A stretch of DNA of 64,000 nt from Deferribacteres bacterium (GTDB taxonomy: Bacteria; Zhuqueibacterota; Zhuqueibacteria; Zhuqueibacterales; Geothermadaptataceae), in assembly GCA_020633675.1 (NCBI GenBank), contig JACKDE010000003.1, positions 434,001 to 498,000 of the forward strand, written 5' to 3'. The position numbers and the translations under genes were made by a program. The notes under the pieces are model-generated. The model was not told the origin of the DNA. It did no database searches and was given only the letters and a program-made list of their open reading frames with translations. This document shows positions 16,618-25,810 of this stretch, one piece after another. Every line of letters starts with the position of its first letter. Within the stretch, counting starts at the first letter, position 1.

Positions 16618-18394
16618 GAGATCAATTTACACCTTATTTGCCAGCGTCTGTGACAAAAATCCGGAAAAAGTGGCTTATCGCTATAAAGCAGAGAATGCCT
16701 GGCACGACATTACCTGGCAGGCCAACAAAACCATCTGCCAGGACATTTCCAAGGGATTGATGGCACTTGGTGTCAACAAAGACGATAAGGTGAATATTCT
16801 CAGCAACACCCGGCCTGAATGGCTGCAAATCGACATGGCGACTGTCAGCATCGGTGCGGTGGTGGTCGGCATTTACGCATCAAACTTGCCGGAGGATTGC
16901 GCATACATTATCAACCACAGCGATGCGGTGATTTTATTTGCCGAAAACCAGGATCAACTCGACAAGATCATGCAGGTGCAAAAAGAATTGCCCAAGCTCA
17001 AATATATCGTTTTGCTCGAAGGCAATCCACCTGCCGATGCCAACGAGGTGCTGCGCTGGGAAGACTTTCTGGCTAAAGGCAAAAAAATCAGTGATGATGA
17101 ATTTGTTGCCCGGACGCAGGAAGTCGAACCGGGAGATTTAGCTTCAATCGTCTACACATCCGGTACAACCGGCGTGCCCAAGGGCGCGATGCTCACCCAC
17201 GATAACTTGCTGTTCACCTCCTGGTCGGCATCGGAAAGCCTTGCAGTCCAGCCCCATTTCGAAACCTTGCTATTCCTACCGCTCGCGCACGTTTTTGCGC
17301 GCATCATTGTTTACCTGTGCCTGCGCGAAGGTTTGACGATTAATTTTGCTGAAAGCATCGAGAAAGTGGGCGAGAATCTGAAAGAAACACGGCCTCACTT
17401 TTTTGCCAGTGTGCCGCGTATTTTCGAGAAAGTCTACGACAAAATCACCTCCGGCGCCCAGGATGCCGGCGGTTTGAAGCTCAAAATCTTCAATTGGTCA
17501 TTAGCCACGGGCATGGAAGCGAGCAAGCTTCTACAGAAAAAACAATCGGTGGATGGACTGCTGGCAGTGAAAAATGCCATCGCGAACAAACTGGTTTTCT
17601 CTAAAATCCAGGCAGCGCTGGGTGGGCGCGTGCAGTGGACGATTTCCGGCGCGGCGCCGTTGAACATCACCATCGCCGAATTCTTCCACGCCTGCGGTGT
17701 CACCATTTTGGAAGGCATTGGCATGACGGAAAACACGTCCTTTACCAATGTCAATCGCTATGACAACAACAAGTTCGGCACAGTCGGCCAACCTGGCCCG
17801 GGAGTGGAGCAGCGCATTGCTGAAGATGGCGAAGTACTGTACCGCGGCAGAAATGTGATGAAAGGCTATTATAAAAACCCCGAAGCAACAGCGGCCGCCA
17901 TTGACAGCGAAGGCTGGCTGTACACTGGCGATATCGGTGAGATCGATTCGGAAGGCTTTTTGAAAATCACCGACCGTAAAAAGGATTTGATCATCACTGC
18001 CGGAGGCAAAAACATCGCGCCGCAGCGAGTCGAAAAGACCATGCGCACGTCGCGCTATGTCAGCCAGGTGCTGGTTTTCGGCGATAAAAAGAAATTCCTG
18101 ACCGCTGTTTTTACCCTCGATAAAGATCAGGTTGCAGCCTGGGCAGTCAAGCACGGCATCGACTACAATTCGTGGCAGGAGCTCTGTCAAAGTCCACAGG
18201 TTCGCGACTTGATGCAATCAGAAGTACAGGAAAAAAACAAAGAGCTGGCATCTTTCGAAACCATCAAAAAAATCTACATCGCACCCGCTGATTTTTCGAT
18301 CGAAGGCGGCGAACTGACGGCTTCACTCAAAGTCAAACGCAAAGTTGTCACGGAAAAATATCGAGACGAGCTTGAAGCGCTTTACACGGAGTAA
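16610..18394 (+). CDS. Long-chain fatty-acid-CoA ligase (AMP-forming), copy 1
   Basis: A 594-residue ANL-superfamily adenylating enzyme. The P-loop motif YTSGTTGVPKGA begins near residue 180. The downstream motifs are ISGAAPLN, the acyl-substrate motif EGIGMTENTSFTN, YTGDIGEIDSEGF, and the hinge region TDRKKDLIITAGGKNIAPQR. This spacing fits bacterial long-chain acyl-CoA synthetases of the FAA1/AcsL type, which activate fatty acids to acyl-AMP and then acyl-CoA. The length is normal. The start overlaps the preceding unknown gene by eight bases. A second ligase of identical length follows 68 bases later, so this is a tandem pair derived by duplication, diverged through most of the sequence but with all motifs kept in both. 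Confidence 0.93.
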   Translation: MSERSIYTLFASVCDKNPEKVAYRYKAENAWHDITWQANKTICQDISKGLMALGVNKDDKVNILSNTRPEWLQIDMATVSIGAVVVGIYASNLPEDCAYIINHSDAVILFAENQDQLDKIMQVQKELPKLKYIVLLEGNPPADANEVLRWEDFLAKGKKISDDEFVARTQEVEPGDLASIVYTSGTTGVPKGAMLTHDNLLFTSWSASESLAVQPHFETLLFLPLAHVFARIIVYLCLREGLTINFAESIEKVGENLKETRPHFFASVPRIFEKVYDKITSGAQDAGGLKLKIFNWSLATGMEASKLLQKKQSVDGLLAVKNAIANKLVFSKIQAALGGRVQWTISGAAPLNITIAEFFHACGVTILEGIGMTENTSFTNVNRYDNNKFGTVGQPGPGVEQRIAEDGEVLYRGRNVMKGYYKNPEATAAAIDSEGWLYTGDIGEIDSEGFLKITDRKKDLIITAGGKNIAPQRVEKTMRTSRYVSQVLVFGDKKKFLTAVFTLDKDQVAAWAVKHGIDYNSWQELCQSPQVRDLMQSEVQEKNKELASFETIKKIYIAPADFSIEGGELTASLKVKRKVVTEKYRDELEALYTE

Positions 18395-18462
18395 CATCTG
18401 TGGCAGCTGCGATTTGGAAAACGCTTACAGATAGTCCGATTTCTCATGATGTGGGAGTGTGA

Positions 18463-20247
18463 ATGAACGAAAAATCGATTTTTGCCCTGTTTCAGGTTGT
18501 CTGTGATGAAAATCCGGATAAAGTGGCCTATCGGCACAAAGATGGCGACACCTGGATTCCGCTGACCTGGAAGCAGAGCTATGACATTAACAAAAGAATT
18601 GCAAAAAGCCTGATTGCATTGGGCGTGCAAAAGGGCGACAAGGTCAACATTCTCAGCCACACGCGGCTGGAATGGTCGCAGTGCGATCTGGCGACAGTAT
18701 CGATCGGCGCCGTCACCGTTGGCATCTATCCAACCAACCTCGCGGATGAATGTGCCTACATCATCAATCACAGTGAAGGCGTGGTGCTGTTTGTGGAAAA
18801 CCGTGAGCAATTGGAAAAAGTACTTTCTGTACGCAACGACTTGCCCAAGCTCAGGCATATCATCATCATCGATGGCAGTGTGGGTGAAAATGAGCCGGCC
18901 ATGACTTGGCAACAGTTTTGGGATAAGGCTGACGAAACGACCGAAAAGGTCTGTATGGAGCGAACGGAAGCGGTGCAGCCTGAAGATTTGGCAACCATTG
19001 TCTACACCTCAGGCACCACCGGAGTACCCAAAGGTGCGATGCTGACACACAATAACATCCTGTTCAGTTCATGGAATGTCTGCGAGTGCCTGCCTATTAA
19101 CGCCGAAATGGAAACCGTGATGTTTTTGCCACTGGCACATATTTTCGCCCGCCTGACAGTGTATTCAGCCATGCGTGCCCGGCTGATTGTGGCTTTTGCA
19201 CAGAGTGTCCAAACACTGGTGGAAGACATCAAGGAGGTGCAGCCGCACTTTTTCGCCAGCGCGCCGCGTGTGTATGAAAAAATTTATGAAAAAGTGACAT
19301 CCGATGTGCAGCTCGCCGGTGGCATGAAAAAGAAAATTTTTGACTGGGCGCTGGCGACCGGCTATGCGGTCAGCAAGCTACTGCAAAACCACCAGCCGAT
19401 TCCCGGCGGATTGCGCATAAAAAACAGCATTGCCCATAAATTGGTGTTCTCCAAACTCCACAAAGCACTGGGCGGACGCATCCAAACCTGCGTTTCCGGA
19501 GCTGCACCACTCAATAAAGATATCGCCGAGTTTTTCCACGCTTTTGGTATATTGATCCTCGAAGGAATCGGTATGACGGAAAACACCTCGTTTACCAACG
19601 TTAACCGCGTCGATCGCTATAAATTCGGCTCGGTCGGTCTGCTCGGCGATAAAATCGAAGAGAAGCTTGCAGAAGATGGTGAGCTGCTATGCCGAGGACC
19701 GCATGTGATGGCGGGATACTACAAAGATCCAGAAGGCACAGCCGAAGCTATTGACGAAGATGGCTGGCTGCACACTGGTGATATTTGTACCATCGACAAC
19801 GATGGATTTTTGTATGTCACCGACCGCAAAAAGGATTTGATCATTACTTCAGGTGGCAAAAATATCGCACCGCAACGGATCGAACGCATCATTCGCTCGT
19901 CACATTTTGTCAGCCAGGTGCTCGCGATCGGCGACAAGCGAAAGTTTGTCTCCGCGCTCGTTTCGCTGAACCGGCCTGATGTCGAGATATGGGCCACGCA
20001 ACACGGAATGGGCATCGGGGAGTGGGATGAATTTGTGCAAACGCAAGCAGTACAAAATCTGATTCAGAGCGAGATCGATCGCTGCAACCGCGAACTGGCA
20101 TCCTACGAAACGGTAAAAAAGTTCAGGATCATCCCGCATGAATTTTCCATCGATTCCGGTGAGATGACACCAACGCTCAAACTCAAACGCAACGTCATCA
20201 CCGCAAATTACAAAAGCCTCATCGATTCGATGTATGAGGGAGTTTAG
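18463..20247 (+). CDS. Long-chain fatty-acid-CoA ligase (AMP-forming), copy 2
   Basis: Also 594 residues and colinear with the preceding ligase: YTSGTTGVPKGA near residue 180, VSGAAPLN, EGIGMTENTSFTN, HTGDICTIDNDGF and TDRKKDLIITSGGKNIAPQR. All catalytic motifs are intact, so both copies should be active. The acyl-pocket regions differ (for example AFAQSVQTLVEDI against NFAESIEKVGENL), suggesting different chain-length or substrate preference rather than simple redundancy. No strong ribosome-binding site precedes the ATG. Both may feed beta-oxidation, lipid synthesis, or the upstream amidotransferase/radical SAM/flavin pathway; no beta-oxidation genes are in the window to decide. Confidence 0.93.
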   Translation: MNEKSIFALFQVVCDENPDKVAYRHKDGDTWIPLTWKQSYDINKRIAKSLIALGVQKGDKVNILSHTRLEWSQCDLATVSIGAVTVGIYPTNLADECAYIINHSEGVVLFVENREQLEKVLSVRNDLPKLRHIIIIDGSVGENEPAMTWQQFWDKADETTEKVCMERTEAVQPEDLATIVYTSGTTGVPKGAMLTHNNILFSSWNVCECLPINAEMETVMFLPLAHIFARLTVYSAMRARLIVAFAQSVQTLVEDIKEVQPHFFASAPRVYEKIYEKVTSDVQLAGGMKKKIFDWALATGYAVSKLLQNHQPIPGGLRIKNSIAHKLVFSKLHKALGGRIQTCVSGAAPLNKDIAEFFHAFGILILEGIGMTENTSFTNVNRVDRYKFGSVGLLGDKIEEKLAEDGELLCRGPHVMAGYYKDPEGTAEAIDEDGWLHTGDICTIDNDGFLYVTDRKKDLIITSGGKNIAPQRIERIIRSSHFVSQVLAIGDKRKFVSALVSLNRPDVEIWATQHGMGIGEWDEFVQTQAVQNLIQSEIDRCNRELASYETVKKFRIIPHEFSIDSGEMTPTLKLKRNVITANYKSLIDSMYEGV

Positions 20248-20250
20248 TTT

Positions 20251-20290
20251 TGAGCTATTAGCGATTGGCCGTTGGCTATTCGCTGCCAAT
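20251..20290. repeat. Small inverted repeat, ATTGGC/GCCAAT
   Basis: ATTGGC (20264-20269) and GCCAAT (20285-20290) pair, in a stretch built of related TTGGC/GCTATT words. It looks like a degenerate intergenic repeat rather than a regulatory site. No T-run follows. Confidence 0.3.
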
Positions 20291-20345
20291 AACGAAAAGC
20301 AAATAACCAGCGGCCCGCATGAAAATAAGCAACGAAAGGTTACAC

Positions 20346-21656
20346 ATGTCAAACCTGCTTCATTTGTCCCCTGGCGATTTTATTGATTTTTTAAAGAAAG
20401 AAGAGATTCAGCGATTTCATTTTGTTTATGATGAATCTGCCCGAAAACTGATTTCTTCCCATTCAGCCTTGCAACCCATCGCCGAGCAAATTCTTGCCAA
20501 CAAGCGCGATTTCGACGCGCACGAAGGCTTGTTTTTTCAGGTCACGCACGAATACCCCACTTTGCAGGGCGCGTTTGTGCACCGGACCAATCGCGGACAA
20601 GCAGCCGGCGGTACCCGCTTCTGGCCATACGCGACAGTTGGCAGCTTTTTAGAGGATGGCTTGCGGCTGGCGCGCGGCATGACCTACAAGAATGCGCTGG
20701 CCGGTTTGTGGTGGGGTGGCGGCAAAGGCATTATTGTGCGCAACCCTCAGCATGATCATTTTGATCCAGCAGTGCGGCAAAGCCTTTTTCGTGAATATGG
20801 TGAGTTCATGAGTGCGCTGCGAGGCTGTTATGTGACAGCAGAAGATGTTGGCACCAACACCGATGACATCGATCAGATTTTTAAGAAAACGCGCTTCACA
20901 ACCTGCATCTCGCCCGCACTTGGCGGCAGCGGCAATCCATCTGTGCCAACGGCCCTCGGCGTGGTGCGCGGCATGGAAGCAGCTCTGCACTTTTTGGGCG
21001 AGGGCACGTTGGCGGGTAAAACCATCGCCGTGCAAGGCGTCGGCAATGTCGGCCAGCCGCTCATTCAATATCTCTTTGAAAGCGGTGTCGGCAAAGTCAT
21101 CGCAACCGACATCAGCGAGCGCAATGTCGAAAGCTGCAAAAAACGCTTTGCCGGAAAGCCGCTCGAAGCACGAACAGTGGCAAAAGACGACCATTCAATT
21201 CTCAATACAGCGTGCGATATACTGGCCCCTTGCGCAACCGGTGCGATCCTGAATCCGACGACGATTCCAGGCATTCGCGCAAAAGTGATTTGTGGCGCAG
21301 CCAACAACCAACTCGAAGACGGCGAGCGTGACGATCGAGCGCTCTTTGACCATGGCATCATTTACGTGCCTGACTTTCTCGTCAACCGCATGGGTATCGT
21401 AAACTGCGCCAATGAACAGTATGGCTATATCGCCAATGACCCCCTGAAAAATCAACATTTGAACAAAGATTGGGACAAATCGATCTATCAAATGACTGTG
21501 CATGTGTTATCGCTGGCGAAGGAAAAAGGTTTAACACCAGGTGCCAGCGCGCAAAAAGTCGCTGCCGAGCTCTCTCGCGAAAACCATCCGATTTTGGGCC
21601 ACCGTGGCCAGCAAATCATCGATTCGCTGGTGGCGGATCATTGGTATGAACAGTGA
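20346..21656 (+). CDS. Glu/Leu/Phe/Val dehydrogenase (leucine dehydrogenase-like)
   Basis: A 436-residue NAD(P)-dependent amino-acid dehydrogenase. The catalytic Gly-rich motif GGGKGIIVRNP places Lys at residue 127. TAEDVGTNTDDIDQIF follows, the usual pattern in leucine/valine dehydrogenases. The Rossmann motif VQGVGNVGQPL begins the NAD domain, and CGAANNQLED is the conserved loop near the substrate. It should interconvert a branched-chain or related amino acid with its 2-oxo acid. I start at 20346, which has AAAGG just upstream; an ATG at 20319 would add nine residues. The protein is somewhat longer than typical leucine dehydrogenases, with an N-terminal ~25-residue extension. Substrate preference within the family is inferred. 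Confidence 0.9.
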   Translation: MSNLLHLSPGDFIDFLKKEEIQRFHFVYDESARKLISSHSALQPIAEQILANKRDFDAHEGLFFQVTHEYPTLQGAFVHRTNRGQAAGGTRFWPYATVGSFLEDGLRLARGMTYKNALAGLWWGGGKGIIVRNPQHDHFDPAVRQSLFREYGEFMSALRGCYVTAEDVGTNTDDIDQIFKKTRFTTCISPALGGSGNPSVPTALGVVRGMEAALHFLGEGTLAGKTIAVQGVGNVGQPLIQYLFESGVGKVIATDISERNVESCKKRFAGKPLEARTVAKDDHSILNTACDILAPCATGAILNPTTIPGIRAKVICGAANNQLEDGERDDRALFDHGIIYVPDFLVNRMGIVNCANEQYGYIANDPLKNQHLNKDWDKSIYQMTVHVLSLAKEKGLTPGASAQKVAAELSRENHPILGHRGQQIIDSLVADHWYEQ

Positions 21657-21695
21657 ACAGTATTCGGTCAATGCCATTAAAATCAAGGATTTTTC

Positions 21696-21741
21696 TTCAC
21701 CCTGAGACACTATGTTAAAAAGAGCACAGTCGAAGAGTGAA
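21696..21741. repeat. Imperfect palindrome TTCACCCTGAG / AGTCGAAGAGTGAA
   Basis: TTCACCCT and AGAGTGAA pair at seven of eight positions around a ~30-base interior. The words CTGAG and AGTCGAA resemble a widespread class of bacterial dispersed palindromes. It sits between the dehydrogenase and the TMEM175-like gene. Confidence 0.5.
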
Positions 21742-21762
21742 TTTTACGCATAGAAACATGCA

Positions 21763-21783
21763 TCGACTCCACTCGGCATGAAG
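21763..21783. repeat. Half-element related to the palindrome at 24474-24505
   Basis: TCGACTCCACTCGGCATGAAG matches about 17 of 21 bases of the reverse complement of the hairpin before kbl (TCGACGCCGCTCTCCATGAAG). The two are therefore members of one repeat family. Only one arm is well preserved here. Confidence 0.55.
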
Positions 21784-21846
21784 GACATTTGGCTATAATT
21801 AATGACATTGAGTATTCAATGTTCAGTATTCTGAAAAAAGGCTCAC

Positions 21847-22602
21847 ATGATTCGGCAGACATTGGTGCAAAAAAATTTTGGTGCCGATAAAGATTTTCGC
21901 TGGCGCGGTGGCGAGGTTTCGCGCATCGAGGCGTTCAGCGATGCCGTCTTTGCTTTTTCAATTACGCTGCTGGTGGTCTCGCTGGAAGTGCCATCCAGCT
22001 TCGAGCAACTCAAACAGCTGATGTATGGCTTTCCTGCATTCAGCCTGACTTTTATCACCATTGTCGGCATTTGGTATGCACACTACATCTTCTTCCGGCG
22101 TTATGGTTTGCAAGACGGTATCACCATCACGCTGAATGCCGCGTTGCTGTTCGTGGTCATTTTCTATATTTATCCGCTGAAATTCCTGGCGACGCTGCTT
22201 ATCAGCCATGGATTGTTTCAGCGTGTTCTGGGTTTCAACATACAAGTCGACATCGAGATTGGTGGCATCGAAAATTGGTCGAACCTGATGATCATCTATG
22301 GTTTTGGCTTTTTGTCGGTTTTTTTGATTCTTGTCATTTTGCATTTTCATGCTTTTCGCAAGCGCGATGCACTCGAGCTTAATGCCATCGAAGCATTCAC
22401 CACCCGGTCTGGTATCATCGCATACAGCATTTGCGTTGTCATTGCCATTCTTTCGCTGATAATTGTCGTTGCGGTTGATGGCTTGTGGGGTGTCATCTCC
22501 TCCGGTTGGATTTATGCGCTGATCGGCCCGCTGCAGGGTGTGCATGCATTTTGGGCGAATCGCAGAGCCAAGCGCATTTTAGAAAATACGGCAGCGACAT
22601 AG
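21847..22602 (+). CDS. TMEM175/DUF1211-family membrane protein (predicted K+ channel)
   Basis: A 251-residue membrane protein. The family signature RIEAFSDAVFAFSITLLVVS lies near residues 26-45: the Arg and the FSD motif of the first helix, which in bacterial TMEM175 channels lines the potassium pore. About six hydrophobic segments are visible, which is the usual single-repeat bacterial form working as a tetramer. It probably lets potassium cross the inner membrane and so affects membrane potential. The upstream space contains repeat fragments; an AAGG lies before the ATG. It ends 69 bases before an ABC permease on the same strand, which is not an obvious functional partner. Confidence 0.88.
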   Translation: MIRQTLVQKNFGADKDFRWRGGEVSRIEAFSDAVFAFSITLLVVSLEVPSSFEQLKQLMYGFPAFSLTFITIVGIWYAHYIFFRRYGLQDGITITLNAALLFVVIFYIYPLKFLATLLISHGLFQRVLGFNIQVDIEIGGIENWSNLMIIYGFGFLSVFLILVILHFHAFRKRDALELNAIEAFTTRSGIIAYSICVVIAILSLIIVVAVDGLWGVISSGWIYALIGPLQGVHAFWANRRAKRILENTAAT

Positions 22603-22671
22603 ATCCAGGCTCGAGGCATGTACTCTTTCGAATATGCATCTATCAAAAAGCGAAATCCTTAATCCAAATTT

Positions 22672-24381
22672 ATGAGCAATTCTATTATACCGACATCCCT
22701 GAAAGACAAACAGATCAATTGGGGGGGTGCCCTTCGGCATCATTCTGCGCGCTGGCTGGCAATATTGCTGCTGGTTTTGATGATAATCTACCCATTGGCG
22801 CTGATGGTGCAGCAAAGTCTGTTGGTCGATGGTCAATGGAGCCTGGCCAATTACATTAAATTTCTTTCGCCCAATGCGTCGCGCTCTCTTACAGCTCTCT
22901 GGGGCAGCGTGTGGCTGTCGCTGGCGAGTGCGTTTTTCGCAGCCTTGATCGGCGTGCCGCTGGCGCTGCTTTTTGAGCGCTTCGAGCTCCCGGCCAAGCA
23001 GTTTTTGTCTGCCATCGCCACCTTGCCGATTGTTCTGCCACCGCTGGTTGGGGTCGTGGCCTTCCTGTTTCTCGCTGGCGAAAGCGGCATGCTGCCACGA
23101 CTGCTACAAGCTATTTTCAAGCTCGATGCCCCGCCGTTTTACCTGCGCGGCGTCAGCGCTATTATTGTCGTGCATGCCTACAGTTTCTATGTCTACTTTT
23201 TCCTGTTCACACGTGCAGCGTTCAAGCGGCTCGATGGCGCGACGATTGAGGCTGCCCGTAGCCTGAGCGCGAGCAACTGGCGCATTTATTGGCAGGTGAT
23301 TTTGCCGCAACTGCGGCCGTCGATCAGCGCGGCGGCGATTTTGGTATTTATGATCAGCATGGCATCTTTCAGTGCGCCCTTTATCTTCCCCGGCGACTAT
23401 CGCGTGCTGACGGTCGAAATTTACAATAACAAATTGCAGGGCGACATGCCGATGGCGATCACCCAGTCGGTGATGCTCGGTATGATTTCGATCGCATTTT
23501 TGTACCTGAATTTGCGCGGCGAGCAAACGATGGTTTCGACCGGCCAGAAAGGCGTGCCACTGCCACCACGCCCGCTTAAAAGCCGTCAGAGTCGCATTCT
23601 GGCAGGCGTACTGGCGCTGGTCGCGACCTTCACTCTGGCACTGCCCCACCTCACCCTGTTGCTGATTTCTTTTGTCAAAAACGGCAGTTGGACCACGCAG
23701 ATTTTGCCCGATACCTTCACACTCGAAAATTTTGTCACCTTGATCACGGCTTCCCGCGCCGCCGATCCGGTGATCAACAGCGCGAAAATGGCGGTGCTGG
23801 CGACTTCGCTGAACATTTTGTTCGCAGTAATTTTCGCCTATTGGCACACCCAAAAGCGCCGCATCTCCGGCAAATGGAGTGAGGCGATGATCATGCTGCC
23901 GTGGGCTATCCCGGGCACCGTGGTGGCGATTGCCTTGATCGTAACGTTTAACAAGCCACACTGGTTTACCGGTGGCGCCATTCTGGTCGGTACTTTTTGG
24001 CTGCTGCCGCTAGCCTATTTCATCCGCCATTTGCCGGTCGTATATCGCGCCAGCCATGCGGCATTTCTACAATTCGACCGTTCGCACGAAGAAGCTGCCC
24101 GCAGTCTCGGTGGAGGCAATCTGCTGGTTTTCCGGCGTGTGGTGCTGCCAGCTATCTGGCCAGGCGTGATTGCCGGCGCACTGCTGGCGATGGTGATGTC
24201 GCTAGGTGAATTCGTATCGAGTATTTTGATTTACACCTTTTCAAATCGCCCGATTTCTGTCGCGATTCTCGGCGAAATCCGATTGTACAATCTGGGCAGC
24301 GCCGCAGCCTACGGCGTCATGCTCACAATCATGATTTTTCTCGTCACCTGGCTGTCGGCGCGCTGGTCCGAGCTGCGCTGA
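22672..24381 (+). CDS. ABC transporter permease, two fused membrane domains (FbpB/ThiP type)
   Basis: A 569-residue inner-membrane protein with about 12 helices in two homologous halves. Each half carries an EAA loop that docks on the ATPase: EAARSLSASNWRIYWQVILP (about residues 196-215) and EAARSLGGGNLLVFRRVVLP (about 475-494). This fused arrangement is typical of Fe(III), thiamine and related importers (FbpB, ThiP, CysU/W-like). No binding protein or ATP-binding subunit is encoded next to it in the window, which is unusual. The substrate cannot be assigned. The ATG lacks a clear Shine-Dalgarno. Partners may be elsewhere in the genome. Confidence 0.87.
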   Translation: MSNSIIPTSLKDKQINWGGALRHHSARWLAILLLVLMIIYPLALMVQQSLLVDGQWSLANYIKFLSPNASRSLTALWGSVWLSLASAFFAALIGVPLALLFERFELPAKQFLSAIATLPIVLPPLVGVVAFLFLAGESGMLPRLLQAIFKLDAPPFYLRGVSAIIVVHAYSFYVYFFLFTRAAFKRLDGATIEAARSLSASNWRIYWQVILPQLRPSISAAAILVFMISMASFSAPFIFPGDYRVLTVEIYNNKLQGDMPMAITQSVMLGMISIAFLYLNLRGEQTMVSTGQKGVPLPPRPLKSRQSRILAGVLALVATFTLALPHLTLLLISFVKNGSWTTQILPDTFTLENFVTLITASRAADPVINSAKMAVLATSLNILFAVIFAYWHTQKRRISGKWSEAMIMLPWAIPGTVVAIALIVTFNKPHWFTGGAILVGTFWLLPLAYFIRHLPVVYRASHAAFLQFDRSHEEAARSLGGGNLLVFRRVVLPAIWPGVIAGALLAMVMSLGEFVSSILIYTFSNRPISVAILGEIRLYNLGSAAAYGVMLTIMIFLVTWLSARWSELR

Positions 24382-24456
24382 CGCGGTATTTTCTTTTTGA
24401 TTGTTTCTGACAAAATGATAGATTAAAACAACGTGAGTTTAAGATAAATTTTTTCC

Positions 24457-24543
24457 GCCTAAGTGAAAAGCCATCTTCATGGAGAGCGGCGTCGAACCAT
24501 GAAGACTTTAAGGGCTTCTGATCGCCTTTGTCTTCACTCAGGC
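24457..24543. repeat. Nested palindromic element upstream of kbl
   Basis: Three nested stems can be drawn. An outer GCCTAAGTGAA/TTCACTCAGGC (24457-24467 with 24533-24543) has one mismatch. A middle AAGCC/GGCTT is at 24468-24472 with 24513-24517. The inner hairpin TCTTCATGG/CCATGAAGA (24474-24482 with 24497-24505) has a 14-base loop. The loop GGCG (24488-24491) could also pair with CGCC at 24523-24526. The inner hairpin matches the repeat at 21763-21783, so a mobile palindromic repeat is more likely than a riboswitch. It lies 86 bases before the kbl start. Confidence 0.55.
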
Positions 24544-24629
24544 TGAAGAATTTGATATTTTGCCTCTATCGAACTCACATTAAAGCAAGCTTTCAAGACA
24601 CCATCGAAGACTTATTCAGGAGAAATGAT

Positions 24630-25805
24630 ATGGCAAAGCTCGATTTTCTCGACGAATTGATTGACGATTTAAAAGAACACAATATGTTCAATACCATCCG
24701 CACCATCGGCAGCAGCATGGGCGCGTGGATCAATGTTGACGGCAAAAAAGTGCTGAATTTGTGCGCCAACAATTACCTGGGTTTTGCCGATCATCCCCGC
24801 CTGAAAGAAGCCGCCAAGAAGGCTATCGACGGTTTTGGCGTTGGCCCGGCAGCAGTGCGCAGCATCGCCGGCACCATGACGCTGCATCTCGAGCTGGAAG
24901 AAAAGCTGGCTAATTTCAAAGGTGTGGAAGCGGCGATTTCATTTCAAGGCGGCTTCATCGCTAACCAGGCGGTCATCCCGACCATCATGGGCGCTGAAGA
25001 TGTGATATTTTCCGATGAATTGAATCACGCCAGCATCATCGACGGCTGCCGGTTGTCGAAAGCCAAAACCGTGCGCTATAAGCACTGCGACATGGCAGAT
25101 TTGGAAGAGAAACTCAAGCAGTATCAAAGCGCACGCCGCAAATTGATCATCACCGATGGCGTGTTTTCGATGGATGGCGATGTCGCGCCGATGGATGAAA
25201 TCGTGGAGGTAGCGGAAAAATACGATGCCATGACTATGGCTGACGATGCCCACGGCGAAGGTGTGTTGGGACGCGGAGGACGCGGCATCGGCGATCATTT
25301 TGGATTGCACAATAAAGTCGATATCGAGGTCGGCACCATGAGCAAGGCATTTGGAGTTGTCGGCGGCTACGTGGCGGGCAAGAAAAAAATTGTCGACTAC
25401 CTGCGCCAACGTGCCCGGCCCTTCCTGTTCAGCAGTGCTGTCCCGCCCGCAGATGTCGCTGCCTGCACCGCTGCGGTGGACATTCTAACTGAATCGGATG
25501 AACTGGTGAAACGCTTGTGGAGCAATGCCGATAAGCTCAAAAAGGGCCTAAATGCGCTTGGCTTCGACACCGGTCACACGCAGACGCCGATCACGCCGGT
25601 GCTGATTCGCGATGCCGCCAAGACCATCGCCTTTAGCAAAGCACTGTTCGAAAATGATATCTTTGCCATGTCAATCACCTTCCCGACTGTGCCGCAAGGC
25701 ACGGAGCGCATCCGGCTGATGAATAGCGCCACCCACTCCGAAAAAGACATTCAGTTCGCACTCGACGCGTTCGAAAAAGTCGGCAAAGACCTGAAAGTCA
25801 TCTGA
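24630..25805 (+). CDS. kbl: Glycine C-acetyltransferase (2-amino-3-ketobutyrate CoA ligase)
   Basis: A 391-residue PLP enzyme of the alpha-oxoamine synthase family, closest in length and motifs to Kbl. It converts 2-amino-3-oxobutyrate and CoA to glycine and acetyl-CoA in threonine breakdown. Motifs: CANNYLGFADHP near residue 46, ADDAHGEGVLGRGGRG near 203-218, and the PLP lysine K239 in GTMSKAFGVVGGY. The start at 24630 has AGGAG about eight bases upstream; the longer open frame from 24528 is not supported. Threonine dehydrogenase, the usual partner, is not in the window. Family members also include serine palmitoyltransferase and 7-keto-8-aminopelargonate synthase, but the length and NNYLG/GRGGRG pattern favour Kbl. 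Confidence 0.93.
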   Translation: MAKLDFLDELIDDLKEHNMFNTIRTIGSSMGAWINVDGKKVLNLCANNYLGFADHPRLKEAAKKAIDGFGVGPAAVRSIAGTMTLHLELEEKLANFKGVEAAISFQGGFIANQAVIPTIMGAEDVIFSDELNHASIIDGCRLSKAKTVRYKHCDMADLEEKLKQYQSARRKLIITDGVFSMDGDVAPMDEIVEVAEKYDAMTMADDAHGEGVLGRGGRGIGDHFGLHNKVDIEVGTMSKAFGVVGGYVAGKKKIVDYLRQRARPFLFSSAVPPADVAACTAAVDILTESDELVKRLWSNADKLKKGLNALGFDTGHTQTPITPVLIRDAAKTIAFSKALFENDIFAMSITFPTVPQGTERIRLMNSATHSEKDIQFALDAFEKVGKDLKVI

Positions 25806-25810
25806 TTTTT

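Noticed and set aside
24457..24543. Structured RNA or riboswitch upstream of kbl.
   Set aside because: The stems look RNA-like, but the inner hairpin matches a sequence at 21763-21783 in an unrelated intergenic space, and no known riboswitch core was recognised. A dispersed palindrome is simpler.
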